DNA from: Symsagittifera roscoffensis | Taxonomy: Eukaryota > Xenacoelomorpha > Acoela > Convolutidae | Length of the DNA: 42,512 nucleotides | Reading direction: 5' to 3' | Assembly (NCBI RefSeq): GCF_963678635.1 | Contig: NW_026970610.1 | Span: 1-42,512 of the forward strand | Part shown: positions 11,887 to 23,563 of the stretch, piece by piece | Layout of the letters: every line of letters starts with the position of its first letter | Numbering within the stretch: position 1 is the first letter of the stretch | Made by a program: the position numbers and the translations under genes | The notes under the pieces: generated by a model | What the model was told of the DNA's origin: nothing | What the model saw: the letters and a program-made list of their open reading frames with translations, nothing else | Database searches by the model: none

Positions 11887-13798
11887 GCAGTTTTTGCTCT
11901 GGGCATTTTAAAACCCCTTCTCTCAGTTTTTTGAGTAGTCAAATACTTAGCAAAACTTTAAAAGGATTATTTTCAAGCTGCCGCTTTTGGCAGATGAAAT
12001 ACATGCTAACATGTTCTGCATGCTAACTTTTTTCTTCTGGCTAAACTGCGCAACCTGGACTACTTTTTGTTCTGCTCAATTTGTAGTTCATTTGTCTTTT
12101 TCTGGTGCAATTGCTTCAACTTACTGCTTGAACAGATCCAGAATCAACGCTCAAGCTTCCTGTGGTGGATGGATTTTTTTAATGAAGAAATTTTATTTTA
12201 TTTTCTTATCTTTTAATCAGAGACGCCTCATTCCGGATTTCATTCCTAATTGCCAGAGTCGCTAGAAATATTGGTCAACTTAATGAATAAAATGATAAAA
12301 TAAATAATGATAAAATAATGAAAAACTGCGCTTAATTTTCTAGGTTTTGTAGTTTCAAGTACTTTATTTTCTCGCCTGTCAGTCGTTATTTTCTAAAAAA
12401 AAATCTGGTTCGGATTAATCTTTCAATTTTCATCATAGATACTAATAAAACTTTGAAGAGATTACCTTATTAAAAATTAATTCAATTCACATTAAACGGA
12501 CAGTTATTTTCGAGGGGAAGTCACTTGTTGTCAAAAAGTTTCAGCTATTAGCCTATTTTTTATGGCTCTGCGGTTTTTCGGTATAAAACGGTTACGCTTT
12601 TTAGCGGGTCTTCAGGGTACTAAGGTTGACTTTTTAGCAGCGAAGTAATATAAAAGTCATAAGCTCAAAAGATGGGGGCTGGTGGAGCTCCGTTTCTTCC
12701 CTATGAGTATTTGATCTTTATCTTTGCGCTTGGAAATGAAATCGTCAAATACGTTTAGAATGACGATACAAGTTTCGTTGCTTTTTTTTATCTTTGTAAC
12801 AAACAAGAAATTTGCTCAGAAATCAGCTGTCTGCTATTATTGCTGCTGTGCCTACTTATAGAACTGTTGAAAGCGTCATGCCAAATTATATGATCACTAA
12901 GAAGTGACAGATAGCCATGTAGTTAGTATTGAACCGTATTTTGTGGATCCCTAGCGGTAAGATTCAAACGCAATCCTGGTTTTGTGAAACAAATCTTTTT
13001 GATGCGGTGTTGGGACTGATCGGATAGATTGCAAAGCGCGTGATGTAAAAATCTAGCTCCTAGTACGAGCGCCATACGCTTACGGAACGCATACGGGATG
13101 ATAGGTAGACTGTTATTTCCAAATGTGATTGGAAATTAAGTAGAATGGTTGAGCTGAAACAACAGAAGCGGAGGAAGCTTGAAGGCAAATTTTTTAACTT
13201 AACCCACTTAATATCAACGTAGCTACTGCCAAGCGGCGATTTCAATATTAGGAAGGGTAAAATGGCTCTTATTCACTCGAAACGTGTAAGCTTTCAGTTT
13301 TAATAAGGCGAGTAGGGGAATCAGGCAAACTGGTGTATTTCCAAAAAGACACACAGAAAAAAAAACTGACGCTGAAAAAACTTGCCATAATTTGCCTGAT
13401 AATTTCAGGTGGGTTTCTTCTCACAGCAGACTCTCGCAAAATTTTCACAATAGTTTTTTTAGCGGGTTCGAGTATAAAACCAATTAAAAAAACTAGTCCA
13501 GTAAATATTTTCTATGTCCCGAGTTTACGGGGTTTTAATCGATAAAAATTCCATCAATGAAAGTTTGGTGTCGAGAAAAAGTATCCAGTTGCTTGTCTAA
13601 GTGAGATTTTAATAGTTTTCAGTTCAAAAGAATTGAACGCAATTTATGGGTACAGACAAAAATTACCGGATGCTAGCTTGCGTTGAGTCGGGTAAAAAAT
13701 AAACATGGTATGCACGCTTATAATTTTTTTTTAAAATTGGTCAATTTTTTTGGTTTTAGAGATTATGCGGTAACCGGTTTACACGACAACAGTCACTC
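11887..13798. other. Gene-poor sequence
   Basis: Only short frames with no recognisable motifs. At 12280-12325 a short AT-rich motif (AATGATAAAATAA-like) is repeated about three times. Nothing else is supported. Confidence 0.4.
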
Positions 13799-13829
13799 TT
13801 GGCCAAAAGCATACGTTCTAATTATTTTC

Positions 13830-14055
13830 GGCCAACTGTACATTCTGCATGCTCAAACTTGCTGTACACTCAAATTGTCAAACTTTCTGCCAACTGCAGA
13901 GCTGCAAATTCTGCCGACCGGACACTTTCCGACAAGTGGGTACTCTCGGCCCACTGTAAAATCTCGGCCCACGGCCCACTACTCCCGCACACTGTTCGCT
14001 GAGACTACCGAAAATTTCGGCCGAGTTTTGGCTCACTTCTCAATTTCGGCTAAAT
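13830..14055. repeat. Degenerate short tandem repeat (CGGCCCACT/GCCAACTG-like)
   Basis: Variants of GCCAACTGTA, GCCGACCGGACAC, CGGCCCACTGT and CGGCCCACGG recur at short intervals, giving a GC-richer patch in AT-rich surroundings. The 124-codon frame across it (13683-14057) shows no family features, and its open length is best explained by the repeat. Confidence 0.45.
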
Positions 14056-15057
14056 GAGTGTGATGTCGTGAAGTCCCTTGTCGTGAAAAAAATTAGTCGT
14101 GAAAATAAAGACTTCAATGTCCCTTTGGTTCATTGTGGGATGCCAAAATTTCACTAGGAAAACATTGTTAAGACAGTCAAGCAAAAAGTTTTTGTTGCTC
14201 AAGTTATCAACTTCAACTTGAAATTGAACAACTATACAACTTCAGAAAAAGAACACCAGAGTTCCACAACGGTAATTTCTCTAATAGTTAGTGTTTTATC
14301 CTGCTATTTCATTTTTTTTGAAGCTAATTTTCAGAAAACAAAAAAGCAAATTTTTCATCTTCAAACGTTTAAACTTAAATAAAACATCACAATTTTCAAA
14401 CTCGATGGAAAACAGTAGAAAAACCATGACTTTATGGCATAAATTGTCAATTAATTGTTTAGAAATTAGTCAGCTCATCAGGTTATACTAACCAATTTCA
14501 AAAAACGGTTGAAATATAGGTGTATCAAGAAACTGCCATTCTTGCTGTCACTCCAGTAGACTAAAGGTTTTCGCATCGTTTTCTTGTAAAAACTTCCCGT
14601 CTATTTGAACACGATCGTTGCTAAAGTTGATTTTATTATATTTTTTTTCGAAAAAAAACGTAACTGAAAAATCTTAATGTGAGAACAATTTTACATTACA
14701 GGGTTTTTTACGGGAAGTTTGCCCAACTCTTAGTTATTTCCACAAATTTTGATGAATTTTCTAAAGTGTTGCTGTAAATAATTCAGTTATACCAAACCAT
14801 CTCACTAAGTGTTATAAAGAGTTTCAAGAAATTGTCTTTGAAGCATGTCAGTCGTTTTTAGAGATTGTTATGCAAGCTTTACTGATTAAGGATGTTTCAT
14901 CAATATGGATATCAACCAATTGGAACCGAGTTTTGCTGACAGATGACTGGTAAGCGTTTTGCTATCAACCAGTTTGAATTGAACTTTTCTTCCAAGAAAG
15001 TTCTAATCAATTTTGATATTAAGCAATCAGAATAAAGTACTCACGGAGTTGAGCATT
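14056..15057. other. Gene-poor sequence
   Basis: AT-rich, no recognised gene. The last 20 bp hold a first GAGCATTC, related to the copies that open the duplicated block. Confidence 0.4.
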
Positions 15058-16392
15058 CGTTCAAGGAAAAGAGCATTCTTTCGAAAGAAAATTATATCGA
15101 GCATTCTTTACAAAGAAACTTTATTCATATTGATTTTAACCAATTGAATTGAAGATATGATGAAAATCACAGATATGATTTGTCAACACTCTCAGATCAA
15201 TGCAACTTTGTTTTATTCCGAGAAAACCTGGATCACTAATTTTTCGAGCATAACTACTGAACACCTTCTATACATAGTAAAAAACTTTGAATAATTTTTT
15301 TTTTCTGATAAATCCTATTTCTGAGCATTGAAACAAATTGCCAAGGTACACACAATGGTCAATTTCTTTTTGATATACTTTTTGATATAAGTTTTTAATT
15401 ATTGGCAGTTAATTGAAACATTTTCTTATACATTGTATTTTTGTATCCGAATCCAATTAAGAACAGTGATCGAACTGATTTTGTTTATCTTCATTGCTTT
15501 TATCGGTCTTTCCATTGATTTGATATTTACTGCTGAATGACGATCAATTTGAGTCAGTTCCTCTAAGCAAAATCAATGTGTGTAAGTCTGGTAGTAGTAT
15601 TCTTTTTTGTGAACTCTTCTCTTTCTTTTTAATCAAAATGTTGCATTACTGGTGCTCTTATACCACAAAAAAAATCTCAGTCAACATCATCACTCAAATT
15701 TTTTTCTATATTTTTTAAATGAGCTTTAAAACCTAACAGAAGTTCATCTCAGACATTGTAAATGCTTTTGATTGAAACAAACTTGGGTACTAAAATCAAA
15801 TTTTGGACACAGACTTAGGAATACAATCATTGTTAAGGAAAATATTCTATCCTATATTTAATTCATGAAAAAAATGGTTTGACATATTGTAAGATTCAAA
15901 AAAGATAACATTTTAACCAGGGGTTAACCAGGTTTGCTTTTTTTGCAGTATTTTTAAATTCATAGTAGATAAAATCATTTTTTGGTTCTTAACATAATCG
16001 AAATAAGACAAAAAACCTAGTATGGAAAAAATTGCAATTTTTGCAATATCTTTTAGCAAATGTTGGATCTAATTATTAGATCAAAAGTTTCGATTTGATT
16101 GCAGTTTTTAACACAAATTTGTAATGTACAAACACAGACCTAACTATAACAAACAAAAAGTTTCGACCGAAGATCAAGATGAAAGCAAAATAAAAATGAG
16201 ACTGCCTAGCACCTCAAAATTTTTTGAAGATTACATTTTTCAATCATCTTGGGACAATTTTTTGATTTCTTTTTTTTTGAAATTTTCTGCTGACGATTTG
16301 CTTCCTAGCTTGATTTGCAGTAAAGAGACTTATTTGACGTACCGTGGCTTTTTGTCATTGTACTCTTTGATTGTGAGATTGACTCGCCTTCT
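15058..16392. repeat. 1.33-kb direct repeat, copy 1
   Basis: The copy begins CGTTCAAGGAAAAGAGC and ends CTCGCCTTCT. It aligns along its whole length with 16634-17960, with scattered substitutions and 1-3 bp indels, mainly in homopolymer runs. It opens with two spaced GAGCATTCTTT motifs, one inside the 14-bp palindrome TTCTTTCGAAAGAA. The open frame at 16124-16399 is not kept in copy 2, so it is not supported as a gene. Confidence 0.9.
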
Positions 16393-16633
16393 AATGTAGG
16401 ACACTGTATCGTATACTGGTAAGATTACTTCTTTATGCAAGATTACTTGTAATTTAACTCGAAAAATTGCTAATTGCTTTCTTGGTTAATTATCACTGTA
16501 ACATTTTTAGAACTAACCAATCATGATCCATTACTTAAACTTATAACAATTTGTAAAGCTGAAACTATTTATAGGTTCAGCCAATGAAGAAATAATTTAC
16601 CTTAGAAAGCAGTTGCTCGTCCTCTCCTCTAAC
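16393..16633. other. Spacer between the two duplicated copies
   Basis: About 240 bp unique to this place. Its first bases, AATGTAGGACACTG, continue copy 1 beyond the point at which copy 2 is cut by the Polinton end. Confidence 0.6.
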
Positions 16634-17960
16634 CGTTCAAGGAAAAGAGCATTCTTTCGAAAGAAAATTATTTCGAGCATTCTTTACAAGAAACTTTATT
16701 CATATTGATTTTAACCAATTAAGTTGAAGATATGATGAAAATCACAGATATGATTTGTCAACACTCTCAGATCAATGCAACTTTGTTTTATTCCGAGAAT
16801 ACTTGGATCACTAATTTTTCGAGCTTAACTACTGAACACCTTCTATACATAGTAAAAAACTTTGAATCAATTTTTTTTCTGATAAATCCTATTTCTGACC
16901 ATTGAAACAAATTGCCAAGGTACACACAATGGTCAATTTCTTTTTGATATACTTTTTGATATCAGTTTTTAATTATTGACAGTTAATTGAAACATTTTCT
17001 AATACATTGTATTTTCGTATCCGAATCCAATTAAGAACAGTGATCGAACTGATTTTGTTTATCTTCATTGCTTTTATCGGTCTTTCCATTGATTTGATAT
17101 TTACTGCTGATTTACGATCAATTTGAGTCAGTTCTTCTAAGCAAAATCAATGTGTGTAAGTCTGGTAGTAGTATTCTTTTTGTGAACTCTTCTCTTTCTT
17201 TTTTAATCAAAATGTTGCATTACTGGTGCTCTTATACCACAAAAAAATCTCAGTCAACATCATCACTCTAAATTTTTTTCGGTATTTTTTTAAATGAGCT
17301 TTAAAACCTAACAGAAGTTCATCTCAGACATTGTAAATGCTTTTGATTGAAACAAATTTGGGTACTAAATTCAAATTTTGAACACAGACTTAGGAATACA
17401 ATCATTGTTAAGGAAAATATTCTATCCTATATTTAATTCATGAAAAAAATGGTTTGACAGATTCAAAAAAAGATAACATTTTAACCAGGGGTTAACCAGG
17501 TTTGCTTTTCTTGCAGTTTTTTTTTAAATTCATAGTAGTTAAAATCATTTTTTGGTTCCTAACATCATCGAAATGTGACAAAAAAACCTGGTATGGAAAA
17601 AATTGCAATTTTTGCAATATCTTTTAGCAAATGTTGGATCTAATTATTAGCTCAAAAGTTTCGATTTGATGCAGTGTTTAACACAAATTTGTAATGTAAA
17701 AACCCAGACCTAACTATAATAAACAAAAAGTTTCGACCGAAGATCAAAATGAAAGCAAAACAAAAATGAGACTGCCTAGCACCTCAACATTTTTTGAAGT
17801 TTACATTTTTCAATCAACTTGGGACAATTTTTTGATTTCTTATTTTGAAATTTTCTGCTGACGATTTGCTTCTTAGCTTTATTTGCAGTGAAGAGACATA
17901 TTTGACGTACCGTGGCTTTTTGTCATTGTAGTCTTTGATTGTGAGATTGACTCGCCTTCT
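16634..17960. repeat. 1.33-kb direct repeat, copy 2, ending at the Polinton terminus
   Basis: Second copy of 15058-16392. The similarity ends at CTCGCCTTCT (17951-17960), and the next base is the first base of the Polinton inverted repeat. The element or a later rearrangement therefore defines this edge. Confidence 0.9.
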
Positions 17961-17983
17961 AGTATTCCCACTGAACGTTGTGG
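17961..17983 (+). repeat. Left terminal inverted repeat of the Polinton
   Basis: Starts AGTATTCCCACTGAA. It matches the reverse complement of 36295-36317 at all 23 positions; the similarity then stops at once. In protein-primed elements the terminus is where replication begins on the terminal protein. Confidence 0.85.
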
Positions 17984-18281
17984 TTACATGTTTGGTGCGG
18001 GAAAGGGTTTGCCAAATCTTTTTTCTGAAACCAGCTGGAGTGTTTAACTGCGCTATAGACTGTTTGCTCAATTCTTCTTAAAACTTTGATTCAAACTCAA
18101 ATTACATACGAATACATACAAAAGTATGCTAAAGACACTATCGCTTAAATGAAATAGTTTATATCCCAGATTAACTGAGTTTCAAAGTTGAGCAAAATCT
18201 CGCACTTAAATACACACTAAACACGGAATAGCAGTAGGTCAATTTTTATGTACAGACAATTCTCATTTTAAATAACTGAAT
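17984..18281. other. Left subterminal region and polymerase 3' flank
   Basis: About 300 bp lie between the inverted repeat and the polymerase 3' end. A minus-strand open frame (17814-18071) crosses the inverted repeat into host sequence and is not considered real. Confidence 0.45.
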
Positions 18282-18287
18282 TTTATT
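18282..18287 (-). terminator. AATAAA polyadenylation signal of the polymerase gene
   Basis: On the minus strand AATAAA lies two bases after the stop codon of the polymerase frame (18290-18292), the right place to end that transcript. A hexamer this short is common by chance in AT-rich DNA, so position is the main argument. Confidence 0.5.
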
Positions 18288-19059
18288 TACTATACAAAAT
18301 TTAATGTGATGTCTTTTTTTGTGTTTGAATCTATTCGTCGACTTTTGGACCGTGGTTCTTCATCTTCAACTGCTTCATAATCGAAAAACGAATCGTTGAA
18401 GAAAGACGACTCGTCCTCTTCGGAAGTATTGGTTTCCAGATCCGCGATATCCCCGCTATCAATATCACTGTCGTTGGTTTCTGCTGCCCGAATCAGACCG
18501 GGGTCTGGAGTTTGCCAACTGCTATTGACCTGGTCCATCAGTTGTCGAAGCCAGCGATGTGGTTGTGTGTTCTCAACAGCAAAACTATCCTCAGAGTATT
18601 CATCATCAATTTCCGGATGGTCCCAATTAACGTTTTGAGTGTTAGCGAATTGTTCAGACACCCCATCTAGGAAATCGTCACAATCCCACGACACTGGCTC
18701 CTGACGATCTTCAAAAAATGGTATCCATTTTTCCAAATCGTCATTGTCAGTTGGGTCAGAATTAACAGCAGCTGTGTTGTCATCACTATCATCAATGCCA
18801 ATCACAGTTTGACCCACGATGTTTTTGTGACCGTAGGGAAGAGTCTGCTGACCATCATCGAGGATGTAGCGTTTGTCATCAAAAGCTGATAACGATGTTT
18901 TCGTCGAAGTCACTGTTTGCAGATTGTGTGACTCGGATGCGATTCGGCTGTTTTCACTTTTGAATAACGAGCCAGAGGTCAAGGTGTCTCGATATCGCTG
19001 ATGACTCAACATCTTCTGAGCAGCTTTCGATACACCCCTCGCCGATAATTTTCTACAGT

Positions 19060-19822
19060 CTATAAATATAATTATATGATTACTAATCAATTTTTTGATG
19101 ATCACTAATGGGTGGTGGTAAAAAAAACCAAATGCAATCTCTGATTTTGTGTTTTTTTAGGAGCTACATTATGTTAATTTGAAGGCCAGGTGCAACAAAA
19201 AAAATGACATGAAGGCCAAATGTGACCTTAAAAAATAGTCATCATTAAAAAAAATCAACAATCGACCAACACAAAAAAAAAATCCCCGACAAAAAAAATT
19301 TAAAAAAAAAACTTTTTGCAAAAAAAAACACTTTTTCGCCCGAAAATTTTTTCGAACAAAAAAAAAATTTTTTCCAAAAAAAAAAAAAATTTCGCCCACA
19401 AAAAAAATCGCCCACAAAAAAAAATTCGCCCACAAAAAAAAAATCGCCCACAAAAAAAAATAAAAAATTTTCGAAAAAATTATACTTTTTTCGCCTAAAA
19501 ATTTTTTTCCAATTTTTTTTCTAAACAAAAAAAAATTTTCGCCCGAAAATTTTTTCGAACAAAAAAAAATTTTTTTCCAAGAAAAAAAAATCGCCCACAA
19601 AAAAAAATTCGCCCACAAAAAAAAATCGCACACAAAAAAAAATAAAAATTTTCAAAAAAAAAAATATACTTCTTCGTCTAAGAAGTTTTTTCCAATTTTT
19701 TTTTTGATAAAATTACTTTTTTTCGCCCACAAATAAAAATTGCCTTCCGAAAAAAAATTCCACAAAAAATCAAAATTTTTCGAAATTCGTGCTCACAAAT
19801 AAGTCAAATAGAAGTTAATTAC
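19060..19822 (-). other. Probable spliceosomal intron in the polymerase gene (763 bp)
   Basis: On the minus strand the donor is CCAGAG|GTAATT (exon end 19823) and the acceptor TTTATAG|ACTGTAG (exon start 19059). The split is phase 1 on both sides, so the reading frame passes from the LYSI block to the conserved GVSK block without a stop. The interior is mostly T-rich tandem repeat. The pyrimidine tract before the acceptor is weak. The alternative is a simple insertion of repeat DNA, in which case the matching splice signals and phase would be chance. Confidence 0.6.
19196..19790. repeat. Nested A/T-run tandem repeat inside the polymerase gene
   Basis: Plus-strand units CGCCCACAAAAAAAAAT occur about four times at 19393-19455 and about three times at 19588-19640. 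A larger unit of about 204 bp containing CGCCCGAAAATTTTTTCG recurs (near 19337 and 19541). The frames across it (F/W/K-rich) are artefacts. It lies wholly within the proposed intron. Confidence 0.85.
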
Positions 19823-22800
19823 CTCTGGACAAAATGGAATAAAGCTTGGGTTTGAGGAATATAAACTCGGTTATAATGTCTCCTGGAAACTCATCCTTGA
19901 AATTTAAAACAACCATTTTGTTTTTCGGGTCGTAGAGAGGGTGGTTCTTCGGGTAATTTGACAAGTCAAGTTCAATCAAAATGTTCCTCTTTTCGGAAAT
20001 TTTGAGGTATAAATTTTCACTTTTGATTTGGTACAGGAAACTGTCTGTATCAGAATACAGTAGTTGATATTCAAAATTTGGTTTCATTATATTGTAGTGA
20101 AATTTATGCATGTGAAACTTTGCTAGCTCAAGAACACTAGCTCCCACAATTGTTGGGACATCTCAATAGATTTTTGTTGGATTCGAAGTGAGCGCTGCCA
20201 AGTTTTCTCCAAAGATTTTGTAGGATTTAAATTCGAATGCACTAATTTCTCGCAAAGCGGCATGATAATCTCTAACTATCCGAACAAGCATCCGTTTGCG
20301 CTTCGACTCGCATGTTTTCCCATAAGCACAATTGTTCAGTAGTTTGTACAGGTCCTCCTCAAATTTATTTCTAGCTTGTTGTCGTTTAGTTGTGTTCAGT
20401 GTGATGTATGGTTCTAACCATGCTTCTTGTTCAAACTTCAGCACACGGTGCACTTTTTTAACTTTAAGTCCCAACCTAACAAACAATTGCAGTAGTTTGT
20501 AATGAATTGTATAGTTTGACTTGTCATGCAGAGTCTGCAGTAACTTTTTGGTCTTTCCAATTGAACGTCTAGCAATGTCTTGATTTTTCATCTGCTCGAG
20601 TAAATTTGTTTGGTAGGGACTCAACCAATCCTGGGGTACTCTTTCTTTAGTAGGAGCGAAAGGGTTATCTTGATGATCGTCATGCAGTTCTTCTGGGTAC
20701 TCGAGATCAACTTCCAATATAAATCCAATCAAAGAGTCTTCAGTCATGTCGAGGATTTGGTTCACAATCACCTCGTCTTCTATATGCTCTATTAACTCAA
20801 AGTTACGCACCGGTAATTTCTCCGTTTGCATGACGCCGCCATAGAGGTTATTTGCATCGATCATAAACCCGTAGGTGCTAGGTTGATCTGGGTTGAAGTC
20901 GGGGCATTCTTTGTTGTTGGCTTTGAAAAAGCGACAATGGAACACGGATGCAGTACCACCTCGCATCATATTCTCGACCAATTCGAGATGCCTGCGGTCT
21001 GATAAAAGCTGAACATTCGAATCTTTGCAGATACGTTTGAAGGCGTCTCCAGCTAAGTTTGAAGCACTAAAATGCTGGGCACAGTCCAGGCCATAAGTTT
21101 GGTGACTAATTTGTCGAAATTCTTCAAAGACGCAAGCAAGAAGGAGTGTATCACTTGAGATACAAGTTGTGATAATCCTCCAAGTTTTGACATTTGAACA
21201 CTCTAAAAACTTTTCTTGCATGTTCCAGATCTGCTTCTGAAACTGCAACTTTTCCTCCATTCAAAACATCGGACCAGTTTTGCAAAGGAGGCAGTTGTTT
21301 TTCTGCAAATTTTTCTCTTTTGGTCATGTATGAATAAGGGTAGAAACCTTTTTGTCGTATCAGACACCGTTGCCCCACCATCTTGTTTGCAAAATACTTA
21401 TTCAAAATTGACATTTTTCCGCTGGTAGATTATCAGCCAATTTTTGCAGGGAAGAATTCAAAAACTTGCATGAATCAATGAATCTGAGGTATTCAAAAAC
21501 TTTTTGATCAGATCCGTTCTTCCTTTTTATAGTTTTAATTAGGACTCCAATGCTTAGCGAGATATATTTTTCGTCAGTGCTAGGTATAACACTCATTGTA
21601 CTTGTTGGCTCGCATTCATGCAATGCGAGACAAATGTGGTGAACGTCATAGTTCTGGATGTTGTGTCCAATGACTGGGATGAAATTTACAGTTCGTCTTG
21701 CGAGGTTGCATTTTTCATGTGCCCATCCCAGAAATTTTCCAGAAAAATGGCAATGGTCAAGACATTTTTCGTGCTCATTGGTAAAATGAATACAGCAAAT
21801 ATAACATGTTGATGTTTTTACTTTGTTGAACGATTCTTGACCTCCAAGGAAATGAGGAAACCGTCGCTTTTGATCATATATCTCTCTCGCTAATTGATGC
21901 AACTGGTTGAAAAACTTTTTCATGCATTGATCAGAGCTGTCATAGTCAAAGAAGTAGGGTTGTGAATTTCCGTGTTCAATTACAGCCAATGAATACCCAC
22001 AAGCTTCGTGTTTTTGTACAACTCGGGTAGATGATCTCGATGGACTATGAGGACAAGAATGTACAGGTTTCAGAAATGATTCAAAATCAAAATAAATCAC
22101 AAGTGGTACAAACCACAAGGCCTGGAGGTTTTTGAACTCGTATCTGTTGGTACCTTTTTCTGCTGAAGGCATGACTACTAGAGCAGGTTCATGATCCTTA
22201 CAACCCTGGATATGTTGCTCGTGAGTTTCATCACTCCATTTAATGTGAAAGCAGTTTCTACATAAACGTGCAATTGTTGGGCGATACTTACACCCTTTGA
22301 TTTCGCAGACGAACTTTAACAAATCGACTATAAGTACATAGTGATGCTTTGCAGGCTCATACAAGAGAAACAGGTCTATGTCAAATGTTTCAGTTTGGGT
22401 GCTGTTATCTTGGTTTGGTCGATTTGATATAAACATAGGCAACAAATCTCCCTTGTGGTACTGGAACACATTTACCCGCACATCGTTAAGTTGTTCAAAT
22501 TTTCCAATTGAAGCGAAACTCATGGGTGAATCAAAATTACCTTGGGCTTTGTGTGCACTTTCAGCAGTGTATGTATCAGGTTGTGTCCGCGCAGCTGCTG
22601 GGTTCGCTTTTTGTTGATCAGTTAGAAGTAGGTCAACACAATGCTACAGACTATAAGCAGCGGTAAAGCAAAGTTCGAAGCAATTATTACCTTCGTGATT
22701 TCTAATGTTTATCAAACTCTGGGACATTCGAATTCGAAAAGGCAAGTCAATATAGGATGACCAACGGATTGGTGAAAACTTTGCAAGTTTAACAAAAACT

Positions 22801-23563
22801 TGAATTACGTGTTGCAAAACCCAACCGCTTCCATAAGATGCAAAAGTCTCCAAAACTGCTTGCATTTTTTCGACCATTTCAAAAAACTCGTCATCCTCTA
22901 ATCCCAAGATCATCACAGGTTTCATATCAGAGTTTGCATAAATGTCAATCCGCTCGTCGTGCTCAGTTTTACTGGAATCATTTATTACTTTAGGTTTTAC
23001 CAAACCTAAATTAGCGCTGAACTGAACTTTTCTAGGTCCTTCTGCAACTCGATCGATTATGAGCCTTTGAATTTCATCTTTTTTCTCTTGCATAAACTGC
23101 AAAAGGTCAATCGGCTGCTTTTCATCTATGGGTTGGTTTCCACCGATCACATACGTCTCAAGAACACCGAAAGAAGCAGACTTTCTTTTTTGAAGACTGG
23201 TGCCGTTGATTTCGTCTTCATCGACAGCATGCACATCATCGAGAGCAGCATCAGCAGCGGCACTTGTAGTGGCTAAATCAGCAGAGGCAGCTCTCATAAC
23301 ATGAAGACTATGGGTTGCTAGTAAATGAGCTGATAACTTTTTGGGCGAATGAAATCCCATATGACAATAATCACAAACACCTCCAAATTGACCATGAGTG
23401 TGAAGAATATGTTTTTGTAAATTTGAGAGCATTTGAGCCATGAATGAACACTCGTTGCATCGATAAACAATGAGCATTTTTGAACAAAATGTTTGTCACG
23501 CTCATGGCGACTTCTATTGCTCTTATTTGCATATTTCAGTGGACAGAAATTGCATTTGAACAT

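Larger units (their letters stand above)
18290..23563 (-). pseudogene. polB: Protein-primed family B DNA polymerase (broken, probable intron)
   Basis: Replicative polymerase of the Polinton. In order: three C2H2 fingers (about 23554-23310); a domain with the SGW/SSYIDLP/INI-N/CF pattern seen upstream of Polinton polymerases; exonuclease motif YFDFES (Asp near 22088); a Cys/His cluster (CYIC...DHCHFSGKF...CN, about 21806-21690) like endonuclease VII/HNH; ExoII GHNIQNYD; motif A DANNLYG (near 20858); motif B NNCAYG (near 20335); motif C YSDTDS (near 20051); then DDKRYILDDG and TLPYGH. A roughly 170-residue acidic tail follows. Damage: frameshifts near 23485, 21408 and 21158, TAG at 22644-22646, TGA at 20163-20165. 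An in-phase GT-AG intron (19060-19822) separates motif C from the C-terminal part. The start at 23563 is chosen because finger 1 begins there. Confidence 0.93.

Noticed and set aside
13683-14057. 124-codon plus-strand frame
   Set aside because: Crosses a degenerate tandem repeat and has no recognisable motif; a second frame is open over the same bases.
16124-16399. 91-codon frame in copy 1 of the 1.33-kb duplication
   Set aside because: Indels in copy 2 break the frame, so it is not under visible constraint.
17814-18071. Minus-strand 85-codon frame across the left Polinton end
   Set aside because: It spans the border between host repeat and inverted repeat, which makes a real gene unlikely.
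19169-19633. Minus-strand 154-codon F/W/K-rich frame
   Set aside because: Built from T-run tandem repeats inside the proposed polymerase intron.
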